NCBI GenBank assembly: GCA_021845925.1
Contig: JAJZUW010000001.1
Coordinates: 237,142-301,141, forward strand
Reading direction: 5' to 3'
Length of the DNA stretch: 64,000 nucleotides
From: Pseudomonadota bacterium
GTDB taxonomy: Bacteria > Pseudomonadota > Gammaproteobacteria > Burkholderiales > Sulfuriferulaceae
Each line of letters opens with the position of its first letter. Positions within the stretch are counted from its first letter, which is position 1. Under the pieces are notes generated by a model. That model saw nothing but the letters and a program-made list of their open reading frames with translations. It did no database searches and had not been told where the DNA came from. Shown piece by piece: positions 15,120-26,242 of the stretch. Made by a program: the position numbers and the translations under genes.

Positions 15120-15200
15120 TCAGATGGTCACGATATCTGAAGTACCCGCCGGCAAGCGAATCGCTGTCGGTGGGGTTGTGTTATTAATACTGGAACGAGT

Positions 15201-15578
15201 ATGCCGACTATCAATCAGCTGGTGCGCAAGCCGCGTACCGCAAAGCGAGTAAAGAGCAAAGTGCCTGCTCTTGAAGCCTGTCCACAAAAGCGTGGGGTAT
15301 GTACCCGCGTTTATACGACGACGCCAAAGAAGCCGAACTCAGCACTCCGGAAAGTTGCACGTGTGCGACTGACCAACGGCTTCGAAGTCACCAGCTATAT
15401 TGGTGGTGAAGGGCATAACCTGCAGGAACACTCTGTTGTCCTGATTCGTGGTGGTCGTGTGAAGGATCTGCCAGGTGTGCGTTACCACACCGTCCGTGGC
15501 AGCCTGGATACGGCAGGCGTCAAGGATCGCAAGCAATCGCGCTCCAAGTATGGCGCCAAGCGGCCCAAGAAGGCCTGA
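15201..15578 (+). CDS. rpsL: 30S ribosomal protein S12
   Basis: 125 residues. The decoding-centre loops [16 protein letters not shown] and [13 protein letters not shown] are present with the wild-type lysines whose mutation gives streptomycin resistance. The mRNA has a long leader from the promoter overlapping rpoC. First gene of the str cluster rpsL-rpsG-fusA-tuf. Confidence 0.99.
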   Translation: MPTINQLVRKPRTAKRVKSKVPALEACPQKRGVCTRVYTTTPKKPNSALRKVARVRLTNGFEVTSYIGGEGHNLQEHSVVLIRGGRVKDLPGVRYHTVRGSLDTAGVKDRKQSRSKYGAKRPKKA

Positions 15579-15635
15579 TCACCATGCATCGACCTGTCGG
15601 TAACGTCCGGCAGGGTCAGCAATTGAGAGGATAAT

Positions 15636-16106
15636 ATGCCAAGACGTAGAGAAGTGCCCAAGCGTGAAGTGTTGCCGGATCCGAAATTCGGCAGCCAGGA
15701 AGTCGCCAAGTTTGTGAACGTTCTGATGACCAGCGGCAAGAAGTCGGTTGCAGAAAACATCATTTATGGTGCGTTTGACCAGATCAACCAGAAGACTGGC
15801 AAGGACCCGGTGGAAGTGTTCACCCAGGCACTCAACAATGTCCGTCCCCTGGTCGAAGTGAAAAGCCGCCGTGTCGGCGGTGCGAACTACCAGGTTCCGG
15901 TCGAAGTGCGCCCGTCGCGTCGTACAGCACTGGCCATGCGCTGGCTGAAAGAATCGGCTCGCAAGCGTGGCGAAAAGTCGATGGGAATTCGCCTGGCTGG
16001 CGAGCTGCTCGACGCTTCCGAAGGTCGTGGCGGCGCCATGAAAAAGCGTGACGAAGTGCACCGCATGGCAGAAGCCAACAAAGCGTTCTCGCATTTCCGC
16101 TTCTGA
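15636..16106 (+). CDS. rpsG: 30S ribosomal protein S7
   Basis: 156 residues beginning [20 protein letters not shown], the short C-terminal form. S7 nucleates assembly of the 30S head and binds tRNA near the E site. In E. coli it also represses the str operon by binding between rpsL and rpsG; that spacer here is only 57 bases and shows no obvious pseudoknot by eye. A GAGAGGATAAT ribosome site precedes the ATG. Confidence 0.98.
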   Translation: MPRRREVPKREVLPDPKFGSQEVAKFVNVLMTSGKKSVAENIIYGAFDQINQKTGKDPVEVFTQALNNVRPLVEVKSRRVGGANYQVPVEVRPSRRTALAMRWLKESARKRGEKSMGIRLAGELLDASEGRGGAMKKRDEVHRMAEANKAFSHFRF

Positions 16107-16233
16107 TACCCGCGAATGCTGCCGGTGCTTGCCGGCGGCGCGCGGTAGTTGTGTGCAGGACAGGCAGGGTGGTCGCAGCCCTGCATATCGTGCATGCTGC
16201 GCATGCTTCCGTTTGACGACGGATGCCCGACAT

Positions 16234-16249
16234 GGCTGCTACGGCAGCC
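16234..16249 (+). promoter_or_regulatory. UACG-tetraloop hairpin in the rpsG-fusA spacer
   Basis: GGCTGC pairs perfectly with GCAGCC around a TACG loop, an unusually stable UNCG-type tetraloop. It is followed by TGTTTGATTTAA. The spacer of nearly 200 bases between rpsG and fusA has no gene. The hairpin could be a weak terminator or a processing site that lowers fusA readthrough. Confidence 0.45.
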
Positions 16250-16302
16250 TGTTTGATTTAACCCACTGGTGCATTGCGCCGGTACATACTGGATACTGAA
16301 AA

Positions 16303-18393
16303 GTGGCTCGTAAAACTCCAATCGAACGATACCGCAATATTGGCATCAGCGCTCATATCGACGCTGGCAAAACCACCACGACCGAGCGCATCCTGTACTA
16401 CACCGGCGTGTCGCACAAGATCGGTGAGGTCCATGACGGTGCTGCCACGATGGACTGGATGGCGCAGGAACAGGAACGCGGCATCACCATCACGTCTGCG
16501 GCTACCACGTGCTACTGGCGCGGCATGGACAACAATTACCCGGAACACCACATCAACATCATCGATACACCGGGACACGTCGACTTCACCATTGAAGTCG
16601 AGCGTTCGATGCGCGTGCTGGATGGTGCCTGCATGGTGTATTGCGCGGTTGGTGGTGTGCAGCCTCAGTCCGAAACCGTCTGGCGTCAGGCCAACAAGTA
16701 TGGCGTTCCGCGTCTGGCGTTTGTCAACAAGATGGACCGTACCGGTGCGAACTTCTTCAAAGTCTACGAGCAGATGCGTTCGCGTCTGAAAGCCAATCCT
16801 GTGCCTATTCAGGTGCCGATCGGCGCCGAAGACAAGTTTGAGGGTGTGGTTGATCTGGTCAAGATGAAAGCCATCTACTGGGATGACAGCTCTCAGGGCA
16901 TGAAATTTGAAGAACGCGATATTCCGGCAGACCTGAAGGAAGTCGCTGCAGAATGGCGTGAAAAAATGGTCGAAGCAGCTGCTGAAGCCAATGAAGACTT
17001 GATGAACAAGTATCTGGAAGAGGGCGATCTCTCTGCAGACGACATCAAGAAAGCCATTCGCGCTCGTACCATCGCCGGTGAAATCGTGCCGATGATGTGC
17101 GGAACGGCCTTCAAGAACAAAGGCGTCCAGGCCATGCTTGACGCCGTGATTGATTATCTGCCTTCACCAAAAGACATTCCCGCCATCAAGGGCGAACTGG
17201 AAGACGGCGAGCCGGCTGAGCGTCACGCATCCGATGACGAGCCATTCGGCGCCCTGGCATTCAAGATCATGACCGATCCGTTTGTGGGTCAGCTGATTTT
17301 CTTCCGTGTGTACTCTGGTGTGCTGAATTCCGGCGATACGATCTACAATCCGGTCAAGGGCAAGAAAGAACGTATTGGCCGTATTCTGCAGATGCACGCC
17401 AACCAGCGCTCGGAAATCAAGGAAGTGCGCGCCGGCGACATCGCCGCTGCAGTCGGTCTGAAGGAAGCGACAACCGGTGACACCCTTTGCGATCCGCAAA
17501 ATGTGGTTGTGCTCGAACGCATGGTGTTCCCGGAGCCGGTCATTCACGTGGCAGTCGAGCCGAAAACCAAGGCTGATCAGGAAAAAATGGGCATTGCGCT
17601 CAATCGTCTGGCCCAGGAAGATCCATCATTCCGCGTCCGTACCGACGAGGAAACCGGCCAGACCATTATTTCCGGTATGGGTGAGCTGCACCTGGAAATC
17701 ATCGTCGACCGGATGAAGCGCGAGTTTGGCGTCGAGGCCAATGTGGGCGCGCCCCAAGTGGCCTATCGCGAAGCCATTCGCAAGCAGGTCGAGGTGGAAG
17801 GCAAGTTCGTCAAGCAGTCGGGTGGTAAGGGACAGTACGGTCACGTCTGGCTCAAGATGGAGCCCAGCGAACCTGGTCAGGGTTATGTGTTCGTCGACGC
17901 CATCAAGGGTGGTACCGTGCCGCGCGAATTCATTCCTGCGGTTGACAAAGGTCTGCAGGACACGCTGCCAAACGGTGTTCTGGCCGGATTCCCTGTCGTG
18001 GATGTGAAGGTGACCCTGTTTGACGGTTCCTATCACGACGTGGACTCGAACGAAAACGCCTTCAAGATGGCTGCTTCCATGGCGTTCAAGGATGGTATGC
18101 GCAAGGCCAATCCGGTTCTGCTTGAGCCTATGATGTCGGTTGAAGTGGAAACGCCGGAAGACTACATGGGCGATGTGATGGGCGACCTGTCGTCACGTCG
18201 TGGCATGATTCAGGGTATGGAAGACAATGCCAGTGGCAAGGTCATCAAGGCGGAAGTTCCGCTGGCAGAGATGTTCGGTTACTCGACAGTTCTGCGCTCA
18301 ATGAGCCAGGGGCGTGCGACCTACAGCATGGAATTCAAACAGTATGCGGAAGCTCCGAAGAACGTGGCCGAAGCAATCATCAACAAAAAGTAA
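16303..18393 (+). CDS. fusA: Elongation factor G
   Basis: 696 residues. P-loop [13 protein letters not shown] at about residues 17-29, DTPGHVDF switch II, and NKMDR specificity motif. The start codon is GTG at the conserved [16 protein letters not shown]; the ribosome site is weak (ACTGAAAA). EF-G drives translocation and, with RRF, ribosome recycling. tuf follows after 18 bases. Confidence 0.98.
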   Translation: MARKTPIERYRNIGISAHIDAGKTTTTERILYYTGVSHKIGEVHDGAATMDWMAQEQERGITITSAATTCYWRGMDNNYPEHHINIIDTPGHVDFTIEVERSMRVLDGACMVYCAVGGVQPQSETVWRQANKYGVPRLAFVNKMDRTGANFFKVYEQMRSRLKANPVPIQVPIGAEDKFEGVVDLVKMKAIYWDDSSQGMKFEERDIPADLKEVAAEWREKMVEAAAEANEDLMNKYLEEGDLSADDIKKAIRARTIAGEIVPMMCGTAFKNKGVQAMLDAVIDYLPSPKDIPAIKGELEDGEPAERHASDDEPFGALAFKIMTDPFVGQLIFFRVYSGVLNSGDTIYNPVKGKKERIGRILQMHANQRSEIKEVRAGDIAAAVGLKEATTGDTLCDPQNVVVLERMVFPEPVIHVAVEPKTKADQEKMGIALNRLAQEDPSFRVRTDEETGQTIISGMGELHLEIIVDRMKREFGVEANVGAPQVAYREAIRKQVEVEGKFVKQSGGKGQYGHVWLKMEPSEPGQGYVFVDAIKGGTVPREFIPAVDKGLQDTLPNGVLAGFPVVDVKVTLFDGSYHDVDSNENAFKMAASMAFKDGMRKANPVLLEPMMSVEVETPEDYMGDVMGDLSSRRGMIQGMEDNASGKVIKAEVPLAEMFGYSTVLRSMSQGRATYSMEFKQYAEAPKNVAEAIINKK

Positions 18394-18411
18394 TCTGACG
18401 AGGTAACAGAC

Positions 18412-19602
18412 ATGGCAAAAGGCAAGTTTGAACGGACGAAGCCGCACGTGAACGTGGGGACGATCGGCCACGTTGATCACGGCAAGACCACGTTGACCGC
18501 AGCGATCACCACGATTCTGTCGAAGAAGTTTGGTGGCGAAGCGAAGAACTATGCGGATATTGACTCGGCGCCGGAAGAGAAGGCACGCGGTATCACGATC
18601 AACACTGCGCACGTGGAGTATGAGACGGAGAAGCGTCACTACGCTCACGTGGATTGCCCGGGTCACGCTGACTACGTGAAGAACATGATTACCGGCGCTG
18701 CGCAGATGGACGGAGCGATTCTGGTGGTTTCGGCGGCTGACGGCCCGATGCCGCAGACGCGCGAGCACATTCTGCTGGCACGCCAGGTTGGTGTTCCGTA
18801 CATCATTGTGTACATGAACAAGGCCGACATGGTTGACGATGCGGAACTGCTGGAACTGGTGGAGATGGAAGTCCGCGAGTTGCTGTCGAAGTATGATTTC
18901 CCTGGCGACGATACCCCGATTGTGATTGGTTCGGCGCTGAAGGCGCTGGAAGGTGACCAGTCCGAGATTGGCGAGCCGTCGATCTACCGTCTGGCTGATG
19001 CACTGGACAGCTACATTCCGGATCCGGAGCGTGCGATTGACGGCGCATTCCTGATGCCTGTGGAAGACGTGTTCTCGATTTCGGGTCGCGGTACTGTGGT
19101 GACTGGTCGTGTGGAACGCGGCATCATCAAGGTTGGCGAGGAAGTTGAGATTGTGGGTATCCGCCCGACGGTGAAGACGACCTGCACCGGTGTGGAGATG
19201 TTCCGCAAGCTGCTGGATCAGGGACAGGCTGGCGACAACGTTGGCGTGCTGCTGCGTGGTACCAAGCGTGAAGACGTGGAGCGTGGCCAGGTTCTGTCCA
19301 AGCCGGGTTCGATCAAGCCGCATACCCGTTTCAGCGCCGAGATTTACGTGCTGAGCAAGGATGAAGGCGGTCGTCATACGCCGTTCTTCAACGGCTATCG
19401 TCCACAGTTCTACTTCCGCACGACGGACGTGACTGGTGCGGTTGAGCTGCCGGCAGGTGTCGAGATGGTGATGCCTGGCGACAACGTGTCGGTGAATGTG
19501 GCGCTGATTGCGCCGGTGGCCATGGAAGAAGGTCTGCGCTTCGCGATTCGCGAAGGTGGCCGTACCGTGGGTGCTGGTGTCGTCGCCAAGATCGCTGAAT
19601 AA
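18412..19602 (+). CDS. tuf: Elongation factor Tu, second copy
   Basis: 396 residues, identical in protein sequence to the copy at 1789-2979 and differing by only two synonymous bases that I could find. The identity stops abruptly at both ends: upstream only about seven bases (agacATG) are shared, and downstream it ends within a few bases of the TAA. This is the str-operon copy (tufA position). Near-identity despite 16.6 kb separation points to gene conversion. Confidence 0.99.
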   Translation: MAKGKFERTKPHVNVGTIGHVDHGKTTLTAAITTILSKKFGGEAKNYADIDSAPEEKARGITINTAHVEYETEKRHYAHVDCPGHADYVKNMITGAAQMDGAILVVSAADGPMPQTREHILLARQVGVPYIIVYMNKADMVDDAELLELVEMEVRELLSKYDFPGDDTPIVIGSALKALEGDQSEIGEPSIYRLADALDSYIPDPERAIDGAFLMPVEDVFSISGRGTVVTGRVERGIIKVGEEVEIVGIRPTVKTTCTGVEMFRKLLDQGQAGDNVGVLLRGTKREDVERGQVLSKPGSIKPHTRFSAEIYVLSKDEGGRHTPFFNGYRPQFYFRTTDVTGAVELPAGVEMVMPGDNVSVNVALIAPVAMEEGLRFAIREGGRTVGAGVVAKIAE

Positions 19603-19612
19603 ACGACGGTTG

Positions 19613-19641
19613 TTGCATTAATTGCGAAAGGGCGGTACAAT
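19613..19641 (+). promoter_or_regulatory. Sigma70-type promoter of the S10 operon
   Basis: TTGCAT (19613-19618) and TACAAT (19636-19641) are separated by 17 bases, 52 bases before the rpsJ ATG. The -10 box lies inside the inverted repeat described separately, so promoter and tuf 3'-end signal share sequence. Confidence 0.75.
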
Positions 19642-19654
19642 ACCGCCCTTTCGC
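19624..19654 (+). terminator. Perfect 14-bp inverted repeat after tuf
   Basis: GCGAAAGGGCGGTA and TACCGCCCTTTCGC pair without mismatch around a CAA loop, 21 bases after the tuf stop. The downstream sequence ATTCTGCTCTTTG is only moderately T-rich, so termination may be partial. The arm carries the -10 box of the rpsJ promoter. Confidence 0.55.
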
Positions 19655-19692
19655 ATTCTGCTCTTTGTTGCTCTTTAGTTAAAAGGTGTGTG

Positions 19693-20001
19693 ATGAAAAA
19701 CCAGAAAATCCGCATTCGCCTCAAGGCGTTTGATTATCGCCTGATTGACCAGTCTGCGCTGGAAATCGTGGAAACTGCCAAGCGGACAGGTGCGGTTGTC
19801 AAGGGGCCGGTACCATTGCCGACCAGAATCGAGCGTTTCAATCTGCTGCGCTCGCCGCACGTGAACAAGACTTCGCGTGACCAGTTCGAAATTCGCACCC
19901 ACCTTCGCCTGATGGATATCATCGACCCGACAGACAAAACGGTCGATGCGCTGATGAAGCTGGATCTGCCTGCTGGCGTTGAGGTTGAAATCAAGGTCTG
20001 A
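19693..20001 (+). CDS. rpsJ: 30S ribosomal protein S10 (NusE)
   Basis: 102 residues starting [19 protein letters not shown]. Besides its ribosomal role, S10 acts as NusE in antitermination with NusB and NusG. The second of two adjacent candidate starts (GTG then ATG) was chosen because it restores the family length. First gene of the S10 cluster, driven by the promoter overlapping the upstream hairpin. Confidence 0.98.
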   Translation: MKNQKIRIRLKAFDYRLIDQSALEIVETAKRTGAVVKGPVPLPTRIERFNLLRSPHVNKTSRDQFEIRTHLRLMDIIDPTDKTVDALMKLDLPAGVEVEIKV

Positions 20002-20105
20002 TACCGCGGGTTGCGGTAATCAATGAATGTTGCACCGAGTCGGACGGCGATCCGGCAATAATCAAGCCGGTCAATTGTAATCGGCGCCTTATACAGGAAA
20101 GAAAA

Positions 20106-20750
20106 ATGAGTCTAGGTCTGTTGGGCCGCAAAGTCGGCATGACCCGGCTGTTTGCCGAGGATGGTTCTACCATTCCGGTAACAGTGCTGGATGTCTCTAA
20201 CAATCGCGTGACACAGGTCAAAACCCCTGAAACTGACGGTTATTCGGCGGTTCAGGTTGTTTTCGGTGTGCGTCGCGCATCCCGCGTCACCAAAGCCCAG
20301 GCAGGTCACCTGTCCAAGGCTGGCGTCGAAGCTGGTGAAATCGCTCGTGAATTTCTGGTGTCGACAGAAGATGCCGCTGGCATGCCAGCCGGAACTGTGG
20401 TCAGCCCGACCATTTTCCAGCCCGGCCAGTTGGTCGATGTCACCGGTACTTCGCAGGGCAAGGGCTTCACGGGCGTCATCAAGCGTCACAACTTTGCCTC
20501 CAACCGCGCCAGTCACGGTAACTCGCGTTCGCACAATACGCCGGGTTCCATTGGTCAGGCTCAGGATCCGGGTCGCGTGTTTCCGGGCAAGCGCATGGCG
20601 GGTCATCACGGTGCCGTCAAGCGTACCGTGCAGAATCTCGAAGTGGTTCGAGTCGATGTCGAGCGTCAGCTGGTGCTGGTCAAGGGTGCGGTACCCGGTT
20701 CCCGCGGCGGCCATGTGGTCGTGCGTCCCAGTGTGAAGGCAGGTGCATGA
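20106..20750 (+). CDS. rplC: 50S ribosomal protein L3
   Basis: 214 residues. The core loop [21 protein letters not shown] reaches the peptidyl-transferase region; its glutamine in the [16 protein letters not shown] segment is the position methylated by PrmB in E. coli. The 104-base spacer from rpsJ contains a small hairpin (TACCGC with GCGGTA at 20002-20018), shorter than the E. coli S10 leader. Confidence 0.98.
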   Translation: MSLGLLGRKVGMTRLFAEDGSTIPVTVLDVSNNRVTQVKTPETDGYSAVQVVFGVRRASRVTKAQAGHLSKAGVEAGEIAREFLVSTEDAAGMPAGTVVSPTIFQPGQLVDVTGTSQGKGFTGVIKRHNFASNRASHGNSRSHNTPGSIGQAQDPGRVFPGKRMAGHHGAVKRTVQNLEVVRVDVERQLVLVKGAVPGSRGGHVVVRPSVKAGA

Positions 20751-21373
20751 TGGAACTTCGAATCATTGATGAGCAGGGCAAGTCGACCAACAATCTGCCG
20801 GTTTCGGATGCGTTGTTTGGTCGCGAATTCAACGAACCGCTGGTGCACCAGGTCGTGACGGCATTCATGGCGAATGCGCGTAGCGGCAATCGCAAACAGA
20901 AGGATCGTGGCGAAGTGAGCCACACCACTCACAAGCCGTGGCGGCAGAAAGGCACCGGCCGTGCGCGTTCCGGTATGTCCTCCAGCCCGATCTGGCGAGG
21001 CGGTGGCCGTATTTTCCCGAACAGCCCCGAAGAAAACTTCAGCCAGAAGATCAACCGCAAGATGTATCGTGCGGGCATGGCTTCCATCTTCTCCCGGCTG
21101 GCCAGCGAGCAGAACATCTCCGTTGTCGAGACCTTTGCGGTCGAGGCACCCCGTACGCGCCATCTGGTGCAGAAACTGAAGGGCATGGGATTGAACAGCC
21201 GCGTGCTGATCATCACTGAAACTGTCGATGACAACCTGTGGCTGGCTTCACGCAACCTGCCAAACGTGCTGGTGCTGGAACCGCGTCATGTAGATCCGGT
21301 CAGCCTGGTCCGTTTTGATCAGGTGCTGATGACTTCCGGCGCGGTCAAAATGTTTGAGGAGATGTACGCATGA
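20750..21373 (+). CDS. rplD: 50S ribosomal protein L4
   Basis: 207 residues from the second of two adjacent ATGs (20747 and 20750); the AGG ribosome site at 20741-20743 is better spaced for the second. The central loop [29 protein letters not shown] region lines the exit tunnel. In E. coli L4 represses the S10 operon at the leader; no equivalent long leader is visible here. Confidence 0.97.
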   Translation: MELRIIDEQGKSTNNLPVSDALFGREFNEPLVHQVVTAFMANARSGNRKQKDRGEVSHTTHKPWRQKGTGRARSGMSSSPIWRGGGRIFPNSPEENFSQKINRKMYRAGMASIFSRLASEQNISVVETFAVEAPRTRHLVQKLKGMGLNSRVLIITETVDDNLWLASRNLPNVLVLEPRHVDPVSLVRFDQVLMTSGAVKMFEEMYA

Positions 21374-21681
21374 GTACGAACCGCTTTACTGATGAGCGTT
21401 TGCTGCAGGTCATCCTTGCACCGCAAATCTCCGAAAAGAGCACTCGCATTGCTGACAAGAACGAACAGGTGGTGTTCCGTGTTGCCTCCGATGCGAACAA
21501 GCACGAAATCAAGGCTGCTGTGGAACTGCTGTTCAAGGTCCAGGTGAACAGTGTCCAGGTTGCTGTGGTCAAGGGCAAGGAAAAGCGCTTTGGTCGCATG
21601 ATGGGCCGTCGCAGCAACTGGAAAAAAGCATTCGTCTGTCTGAAGCCTGGACAGGAAATCGATTTTGTTGCTGGTCAATAG
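21370..21681 (+). CDS. rplW: 50S ribosomal protein L23
   Basis: 103 residues, beginning about [18 protein letters not shown]. Sits at the tunnel exit and docks trigger factor and SRP through the conserved surface glutamate; a [16 protein letters not shown] stretch forms the rRNA-binding loop. Overlaps rplD by four bases (ATGA), so translation is probably coupled. Confidence 0.98.
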   Translation: MSTNRFTDERLLQVILAPQISEKSTRIADKNEQVVFRVASDANKHEIKAAVELLFKVQVNSVQVAVVKGKEKRFGRMMGRRSNWKKAFVCLKPGQEIDFVAGQ

Positions 21682-21691
21682 GAGTTAAATC

Positions 21692-22519
21692 ATGGCATTG
21701 ATCAAAGTCAAACCAACTTCTCCGGGCCGGCGCGCAGTCGTCAAGGTGGTGAACCCCGATCTGTACAAGGGTCGTCCGGAAGCATCGCTGATTGAGAAGA
21801 AATCCAAATCGGCTGGTCGTAACAACAACGGTCATATCACCACACGTCACATGGGCGGTGGTCATAAACAGCATTACCGTGTTGTCGACTTTCGTCGTAA
21901 CAAGGATGGCATTCCTGCGCTGGTCGAGCGACTGGAATACGATCCGAACCGTTCGGCAAATATTGCCTTGCTGTGTTATGCCGACGGCGAGCGTCGTTAT
22001 ATTGTTGCTCCGCGCGGCCTTGCCGCCGGTGCGACCGTCATCAACGGTTCGGATGCGCCAATCAAACCTGGCAACACCCTGCCATTGCGCAACATTCCGG
22101 TCGGAACCACGGTTCATTGCGTCGAAATGCTGCCAGGCAAAGGTGCGCAACTGGCACGTTCGGCAGGTACTTCGGTCCAGTTGCTGGCTCGAGAAGGCAG
22201 CTATGCCCAGCTCAGACTGCGGTCTGGCGAAATCCGCAAGGTGCACGTCGATTGCCGCGCAACCATCGGTGAAGTCGGTAATGAAGAGCATTCGCTGCGC
22301 TCTCTGGGCAAGGCTGGCGCAACGCGCTGGCGTGGTGTGCGCCCAACCGTCCGTGGTGTGGTCATGAATCCGATTGATCACCCGCATGGCGGTGGTGAAG
22401 GTAAAACGGCAGCCGGACGTCATCCGGTGAGTCCGTGGGGTGTGCCGGCCAAGGGCTATCGCACGCGTAACAACAAGCGGACTGACGGCATGATTGTTCG
22501 TCGTCGTCATCAGCGTTAA
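21692..22519 (+). CDS. rplB: 50S ribosomal protein L2
   Basis: 275 residues. The C-terminal [20 protein letters not shown] segment contains the histidine implicated in peptidyl-transferase centre function. One of the most conserved ribosomal proteins, required for subunit association. AGGAGTTAAATC precedes the ATG. Confidence 0.99.
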   Translation: MALIKVKPTSPGRRAVVKVVNPDLYKGRPEASLIEKKSKSAGRNNNGHITTRHMGGGHKQHYRVVDFRRNKDGIPALVERLEYDPNRSANIALLCYADGERRYIVAPRGLAAGATVINGSDAPIKPGNTLPLRNIPVGTTVHCVEMLPGKGAQLARSAGTSVQLLAREGSYAQLRLRSGEIRKVHVDCRATIGEVGNEEHSLRSLGKAGATRWRGVRPTVRGVVMNPIDHPHGGGEGKTAAGRHPVSPWGVPAKGYRTRNNKRTDGMIVRRRHQR

Positions 22520-22531
22520 TGGGGTAAAGCT

Positions 22532-22807
22532 ATGCCACGTTCGATCAAGAAGGGTCCGTTTGTCGACGCTCACCTCCAGAAGAAGGTTGATGCTGCGCGC
22601 GCATCCAATGACAAGCGTCCGATCAAGACCTGGTCGCGCCGTTCCACTGTCCTGCCGGACTTTATCGGCCTGACCATTGCCGTGCACAACGGCAAGCAGC
22701 ACATCCCTGTTTTCATTTCCGAGAACATGGTTGGCCACAAACTTGGTGAGTTTTCGCTGACCCGTACGTTCAAGGGTCACGCAGCTGACAAGAAGGCGAA
22801 GAAATAG
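22532..22807 (+). CDS. rpsS: 30S ribosomal protein S19
   Basis: 91 residues starting [19 protein letters not shown]. Forms a head complex with S13 and contacts the A-site finger. The conserved [23 protein letters not shown] block is intact. Tight spacing to rplB (12 bases) and rplV. Confidence 0.98.
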   Translation: MPRSIKKGPFVDAHLQKKVDAARASNDKRPIKTWSRRSTVLPDFIGLTIAVHNGKQHIPVFISENMVGHKLGEFSLTRTFKGHAADKKAKK

Positions 22808-22813
22808 GAGCCT

Positions 22814-23149
22814 ATGATGAGAGTATCTGCTGTATTGCGTGGTACGCACCTGTCGGCGCAAAAGGGCCGTCTGGTTGCAGACATGATTCGTGGGCTTCCG
22901 GTCGACAAGGCGCTCAGCATTCTTGCCTTCACGCCTAAAAAAGGCGCTGTGGTCATCAAGAAAGTGCTCGAATCCGCCATTGCCAACGCCGAACACAATG
23001 AAGGTGCCGATATCGACGATCTCAAGGTCGCGGCCATCACTGTGGACGAAGGTGCTTACATGAAGCGGTTTACCGCACGCGCCAAAGGCCGTGGTAACCG
23101 TATTATCAAGCGTACGTGTCACATCGTTGTGACCGTTGGCGACAATTAA
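22814..23149 (+). CDS. rplV: 50S ribosomal protein L22
   Basis: 111 residues from the first of two tandem ATGs (22814, 22817); betaproteobacterial relatives commonly begin with two methionines, although AGGAG is better spaced for the second. The C-terminal hairpin [14 protein letters not shown] lines the exit tunnel, where insertions or deletions confer macrolide resistance; no such change is seen. Confidence 0.97.
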   Translation: MMRVSAVLRGTHLSAQKGRLVADMIRGLPVDKALSILAFTPKKGAVVIKKVLESAIANAEHNEGADIDDLKVAAITVDEGAYMKRFTARAKGRGNRIIKRTCHIVVTVGDN

Positions 23150-23158
23150 GGAACGGAC

Positions 23159-23872
23159 ATGGGTCAGAAAATTCATCCGACAGGGCTGCGTCTTTGCGTC
23201 ACGCACAACTGGAGTTCGCGCTGGTACGCCAGCAACCAGGATTTCGCCACCAAGCTCAATGAAGACATCAAGGTGCGCGAGTTCCTGAAGAAAAAGCTGG
23301 CCAACGCATCGATCAGCAAGATTGTGATCGAGCGTCCGGCCAAGAATGCACGCATCACGATCCATAGCGCCCGTCCGGGCGTGGTGATCGGCAAGAAGGG
23401 CGAAGATATCGAAGTGCTCAAGGCACAACTGCAGAAAATGATGTCGGTGCCGGTGCATGTTTCGATTGAAGAAGTGCGCAAACCCGAACTCGACGCGCAA
23501 CTGATTGCTGCCAATATTGCCAGCCAGCTTGAAAAGCGGATCATGTTCCGTCGCGCCATGAAGCGTGCCATGCAGAATGCCATGCGTCTTGGTGCCCAGG
23601 GCATCAAGATCATGAGTTCCGGTCGTCTGAACGGCGCAGAAATTGCCCGTACGGAATGGTACCGCGAAGGCCGGGTTCCATTGCACACCCTGCGTGCCGA
23701 TATTGATTACGGTTTCTACGAAGCCAAGACGACGTACGGCATTATTGGTGTCAAGGTCTGGGTTTACAAGGGCGATGCGCTCGCCAAGGGTGAAGTAGCC
23801 GCGCCTGCTGCCCTGGCTGAACCGGAAAAGCGTGCAAGAAAGTCAGGAGCCAAGAATGCTGCAGCCAGCTAG
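23159..23872 (+). CDS. rpsC: 30S ribosomal protein S3
   Basis: 237 residues. Begins [20 protein letters not shown], and the KH domain holds the [14 protein letters not shown] loop (about 79-92). With S4 and S5 it forms the mRNA entry channel and has helicase activity. Its lysine/alanine-rich tail overlaps the start of rplP by 17 bases. Confidence 0.98.
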   Translation: MGQKIHPTGLRLCVTHNWSSRWYASNQDFATKLNEDIKVREFLKKKLANASISKIVIERPAKNARITIHSARPGVVIGKKGEDIEVLKAQLQKMMSVPVHVSIEEVRKPELDAQLIAANIASQLEKRIMFRRAMKRAMQNAMRLGAQGIKIMSSGRLNGAEIARTEWYREGRVPLHTLRADIDYGFYEAKTTYGIIGVKVWVYKGDALAKGEVAAPAALAEPEKRARKSGAKNAAAS

Positions 23873-24272
23873 AAGAAAGTACCGCAAGGAACAAAAGGGA
23901 CGTAACACCGGCATTGCGACACGTGGCAACACGGTTGCGTTTGGCGATTTCGGCCTGAAGGCAATTGGACGTGGCCGGCTGACTTCCCGTCAGATCGAGT
24001 CTGCCCGTCGCGCCATGACCCGTCACATCAAGCGTGGTGGTCGCATCTGGATCCGCGTATTCCCAGACAAGCCGATTTCGGAAAAGCCTGCTGAAGTTCG
24101 TATGGGTAACGGTAAGGGTTCACCTGAGTACTATGTGGCCGAAATCCAGCCCGGCAAGGTGTTGTATGAAATGGATGGTGTGGACGAGGCTCTGGCACGT
24201 GAGGCCTTCCGGCTTGCTGCTGCCAAGCTGCCCCTGGCCACGACCTTTGTTGTCAGAATGATTGGGAGCTGA
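23856..24272 (+). CDS. rplP: 50S ribosomal protein L16
   Basis: 138 residues from [16 protein letters not shown], the universal L16 start; AGGAGCCAAGA lies just upstream inside rpsC. The arginine of the [18 protein letters not shown] region corresponds to the site hydroxylated by RoxA (YcfD) in E. coli. L16 organises the A-site region and contacts tRNA. Confidence 0.98.
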   Translation: MLQPARRKYRKEQKGRNTGIATRGNTVAFGDFGLKAIGRGRLTSRQIESARRAMTRHIKRGGRIWIRVFPDKPISEKPAEVRMGNGKGSPEYYVAEIQPGKVLYEMDGVDEALAREAFRLAAAKLPLATTFVVRMIGS

Positions 24273-24274
24273 GC

Positions 24275-24478
24275 ATGAAAGCAAGCGAGCTGAGAGCCAA
24301 ATCGGTAGCCGAAATGAAGCAGGAACTGGTTGACCTGCTGCGTGCACAGTTTGGACTGCGTATGCAGATTGCAACGCAGCAAACCAATAAAACCAGCGAA
24401 CTGGGCAAATTGCGCAAGAACATTGCGCGCGTTCGCACTGTGTTGCGTGAGAACGAGCTGAAGGCAGGTGCCAAATGA
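24275..24478 (+). CDS. rpmC: 50S ribosomal protein L29
   Basis: 67 residues, two-helix hairpin protein at the tunnel exit beside L23. Typical signature [14 protein letters not shown] near the C terminus. Two bases after rplP and overlapping rpsQ by four bases. Confidence 0.98.
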   Translation: MKASELRAKSVAEMKQELVDLLRAQFGLRMQIATQQTNKTSELGKLRKNIARVRTVLRENELKAGAK

Positions 24479-24744
24479 GCGAAACAGAAAACAAGGTGGT
24501 CAGGAGCCTGACCGGTCGTGTCGTCAGCAACAAGATGGACAAGACCGTCACTGTCCTGGTTGAACGCAAGGTGAAGCATCCGGTAATTGGCAAGGTTGTT
24601 CGCCGTTCCAAAAAGTATCATGCACATGACCAGAACAATGAGTTCAATGAAGGTGATGTGGTCGTGATTGAGGAATGCCGTCCGCTGTCCAAGACCAAAA
24701 CCTGGACTGTGGCGCGACTGGTGAGCAAGTCCGCCGAAATCTGA
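24475..24744 (+). CDS. rpsQ: 30S ribosomal protein S17
   Basis: 89 residues. OB-fold with [19 protein letters not shown] and the [17 protein letters not shown] block; a primary 16S rRNA binder. It closes the first part of the superoperon: a 245-base gap with its own promoter follows, so transcription units may divide here. Confidence 0.98.
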   Translation: MSETENKVVRSLTGRVVSNKMDKTVTVLVERKVKHPVIGKVVRRSKKYHAHDQNNEFNEGDVVVIEECRPLSKTKTWTVARLVSKSAEI

Positions 24745-24832
24745 GTTTGATTGATAGTCGGTGTGGTTCTGGTGTGATGGATATTTCACTTTCCGCTCAG
24801 AGCCGCACTGACGATAATCAGCGGATGATGTG

Positions 24833-24861
24833 TTGCAATCCGATTGATTGGCTGGTAGAAT
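24833..24861 (+). promoter_or_regulatory. Sigma70-type promoter of the spc (rplN) operon
   Basis: TTGCAA (24833-24838) and TAGAAT (24856-24861) with a 17-base spacer lie in the 245-base gap between rpsQ and rplN. A hairpin GATCAG/CTGATC (24943-24961) follows in the leader. No reading frame in the gap is convincing. Confidence 0.75.
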
Positions 24862-24989
24862 AGCCAGCTTTCGTTTCGCCGGAAACGGCATCCTGCCCGT
24901 ACGGGTCCAAAACTGGCTGTCCATGCGTTAAGCATTCGTGTTGATCAGTAAGTTGCTGATCGCAGGACGGGTTAAGTTGGAGAGTTATC

Positions 24990-25358
24990 ATGATTCAAAT
25001 GCAAACACGGCTGGACGTGGCCGATAACACGGGCGCTCGTTCCGTGATGTGCATCAAGGTTCTTGGTGGATCCAAGCGCCGTTATGCCAGTATCGGTGAC
25101 ATCATCAAAGTGTCCATCAAGGATGCTGCGCCACGCGGTCGCGTCAAGAAGGGCGACATCTACAATGCGGTTGTCGTGCGTACTGCCAAGGGCGTTCGTC
25201 GTCCTGATGGCTCGCTGATCCGCTTTGATGGTAACGCAGCTGTTCTGCTCAACAACAAGCTTGAGCCAATTGGCACACGTATCTTTGGACCGGTTACGCG
25301 CGAACTGCGGACTGAGCGTTTCATGAAGATCGTGTCGCTTGCACCAGAAGTGATTTGA
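24990..25358 (+). CDS. rplN: 50S ribosomal protein L14
   Basis: 122 residues starting [20 protein letters not shown]. Forms an intersubunit bridge with 16S rRNA helix 14 and is the docking site of the silencing factor RsfS. The TTGGAGAGTTATC ribosome site is clear. Confidence 0.99.
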   Translation: MIQMQTRLDVADNTGARSVMCIKVLGGSKRRYASIGDIIKVSIKDAAPRGRVKKGDIYNAVVVRTAKGVRRPDGSLIRFDGNAAVLLNNKLEPIGTRIFGPVTRELRTERFMKIVSLAPEVI

Positions 25359-25367
25359 GGAGCCGCC

Positions 25368-25685
25368 ATGAACAAGATTCGCAAAGGCGACAGCGTCATT
25401 GTGCGCACAGGCAAGGACAAGGGCAAGCGCGGTACCGTGCTTGCGGTGCGCGATGACAATCGTGTGCTTGTCGAAGGCGTGAACATGGTGCGCAAGCATG
25501 TCAAACCTAACCCGGTCAAAGGTGATACGGGTGGCATCGTTGCCAGGGAAATGCCAATCCAGGTCTCGAACATTGGTCTGTACAATCCGGCAACCGGTCG
25601 TGCCGACCGTGTCGGTATTCGTATCCTGGAAGACGGGCGCAAGGTTCGTTTTTTCAAGTCCAACAACGAAGTCGTGGACGTATAA
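25368..25685 (+). CDS. rplX: 50S ribosomal protein L24
   Basis: 105 residues. KOW motif at the start ([20 protein letters not shown]). An early assembly initiator at the 5' end of 23S rRNA. Nine bases after rplN. Confidence 0.98.
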   Translation: MNKIRKGDSVIVRTGKDKGKRGTVLAVRDDNRVLVEGVNMVRKHVKPNPVKGDTGGIVAREMPIQVSNIGLYNPATGRADRVGIRILEDGRKVRFFKSNNEVVDV

Positions 25686-25695
25686 GAGGTTAGCT

Positions 25696-26235
25696 ATGGC
25701 TCGATTGCAGTCGTATTACAAGGACAAGGTGGTGCCGGAGCTCATGACACAGTTCGGCTACAAATCTGTCATGGAAGTCCCTGTTATCCAGAAAATCACC
25801 TTGAACATGGGTGTTGGTGAAGCAGTTGCTGACAAGAAGGTGATGGATTTCGCTGTCGGTGACATGCAAAAGATCGCCGGACAGAAAGTCGTCGTGACGA
25901 AGTCCAAGAAGTCGATCGCCGGCTTCAAGATTCGCGACAACTATCCGGTTGGTTGCATGGTGACGCTCCGCCGTGAACGGATGTACGAATTTCTTGATCG
26001 TCTGATCACGATCGCCATTCCGCGTATCCGTGACTTCCGTGGTCTGTCCGCCAAGGCATTCGATGGGCGTGGCAACTACAACATGGGTGTTCGTGAGCAG
26101 ATCATCTTCCCGGAAATTGAATACGACAAGATCGATGTCCTGCGTGGCATGAACATCACGATCACGACATCGGCAAAAACGGATGCTGAAGCTCGTGCGC
26201 TGCTGTCAGCATTCAAGTTTCCGTTCAAGAATTGA
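25696..26235 (+). CDS. rplE: 50S ribosomal protein L5
   Basis: 179 residues from [17 protein letters not shown]; a longer upstream open frame merely reads through rplX in another phase. L5 binds 5S rRNA and contacts the P-site tRNA. Conserved GGRGNYN-like [20 protein letters not shown] present. In E. coli S8 controls the spc mRNA at the start of rplE; the region here was not resolved into that structure. Confidence 0.98.
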   Translation: MARLQSYYKDKVVPELMTQFGYKSVMEVPVIQKITLNMGVGEAVADKKVMDFAVGDMQKIAGQKVVVTKSKKSIAGFKIRDNYPVGCMVTLRRERMYEFLDRLITIAIPRIRDFRGLSAKAFDGRGNYNMGVREQIIFPEIEYDKIDVLRGMNITITTSAKTDAEARALLSAFKFPFKN

Positions 26236-26242
26236 GGGTGTC

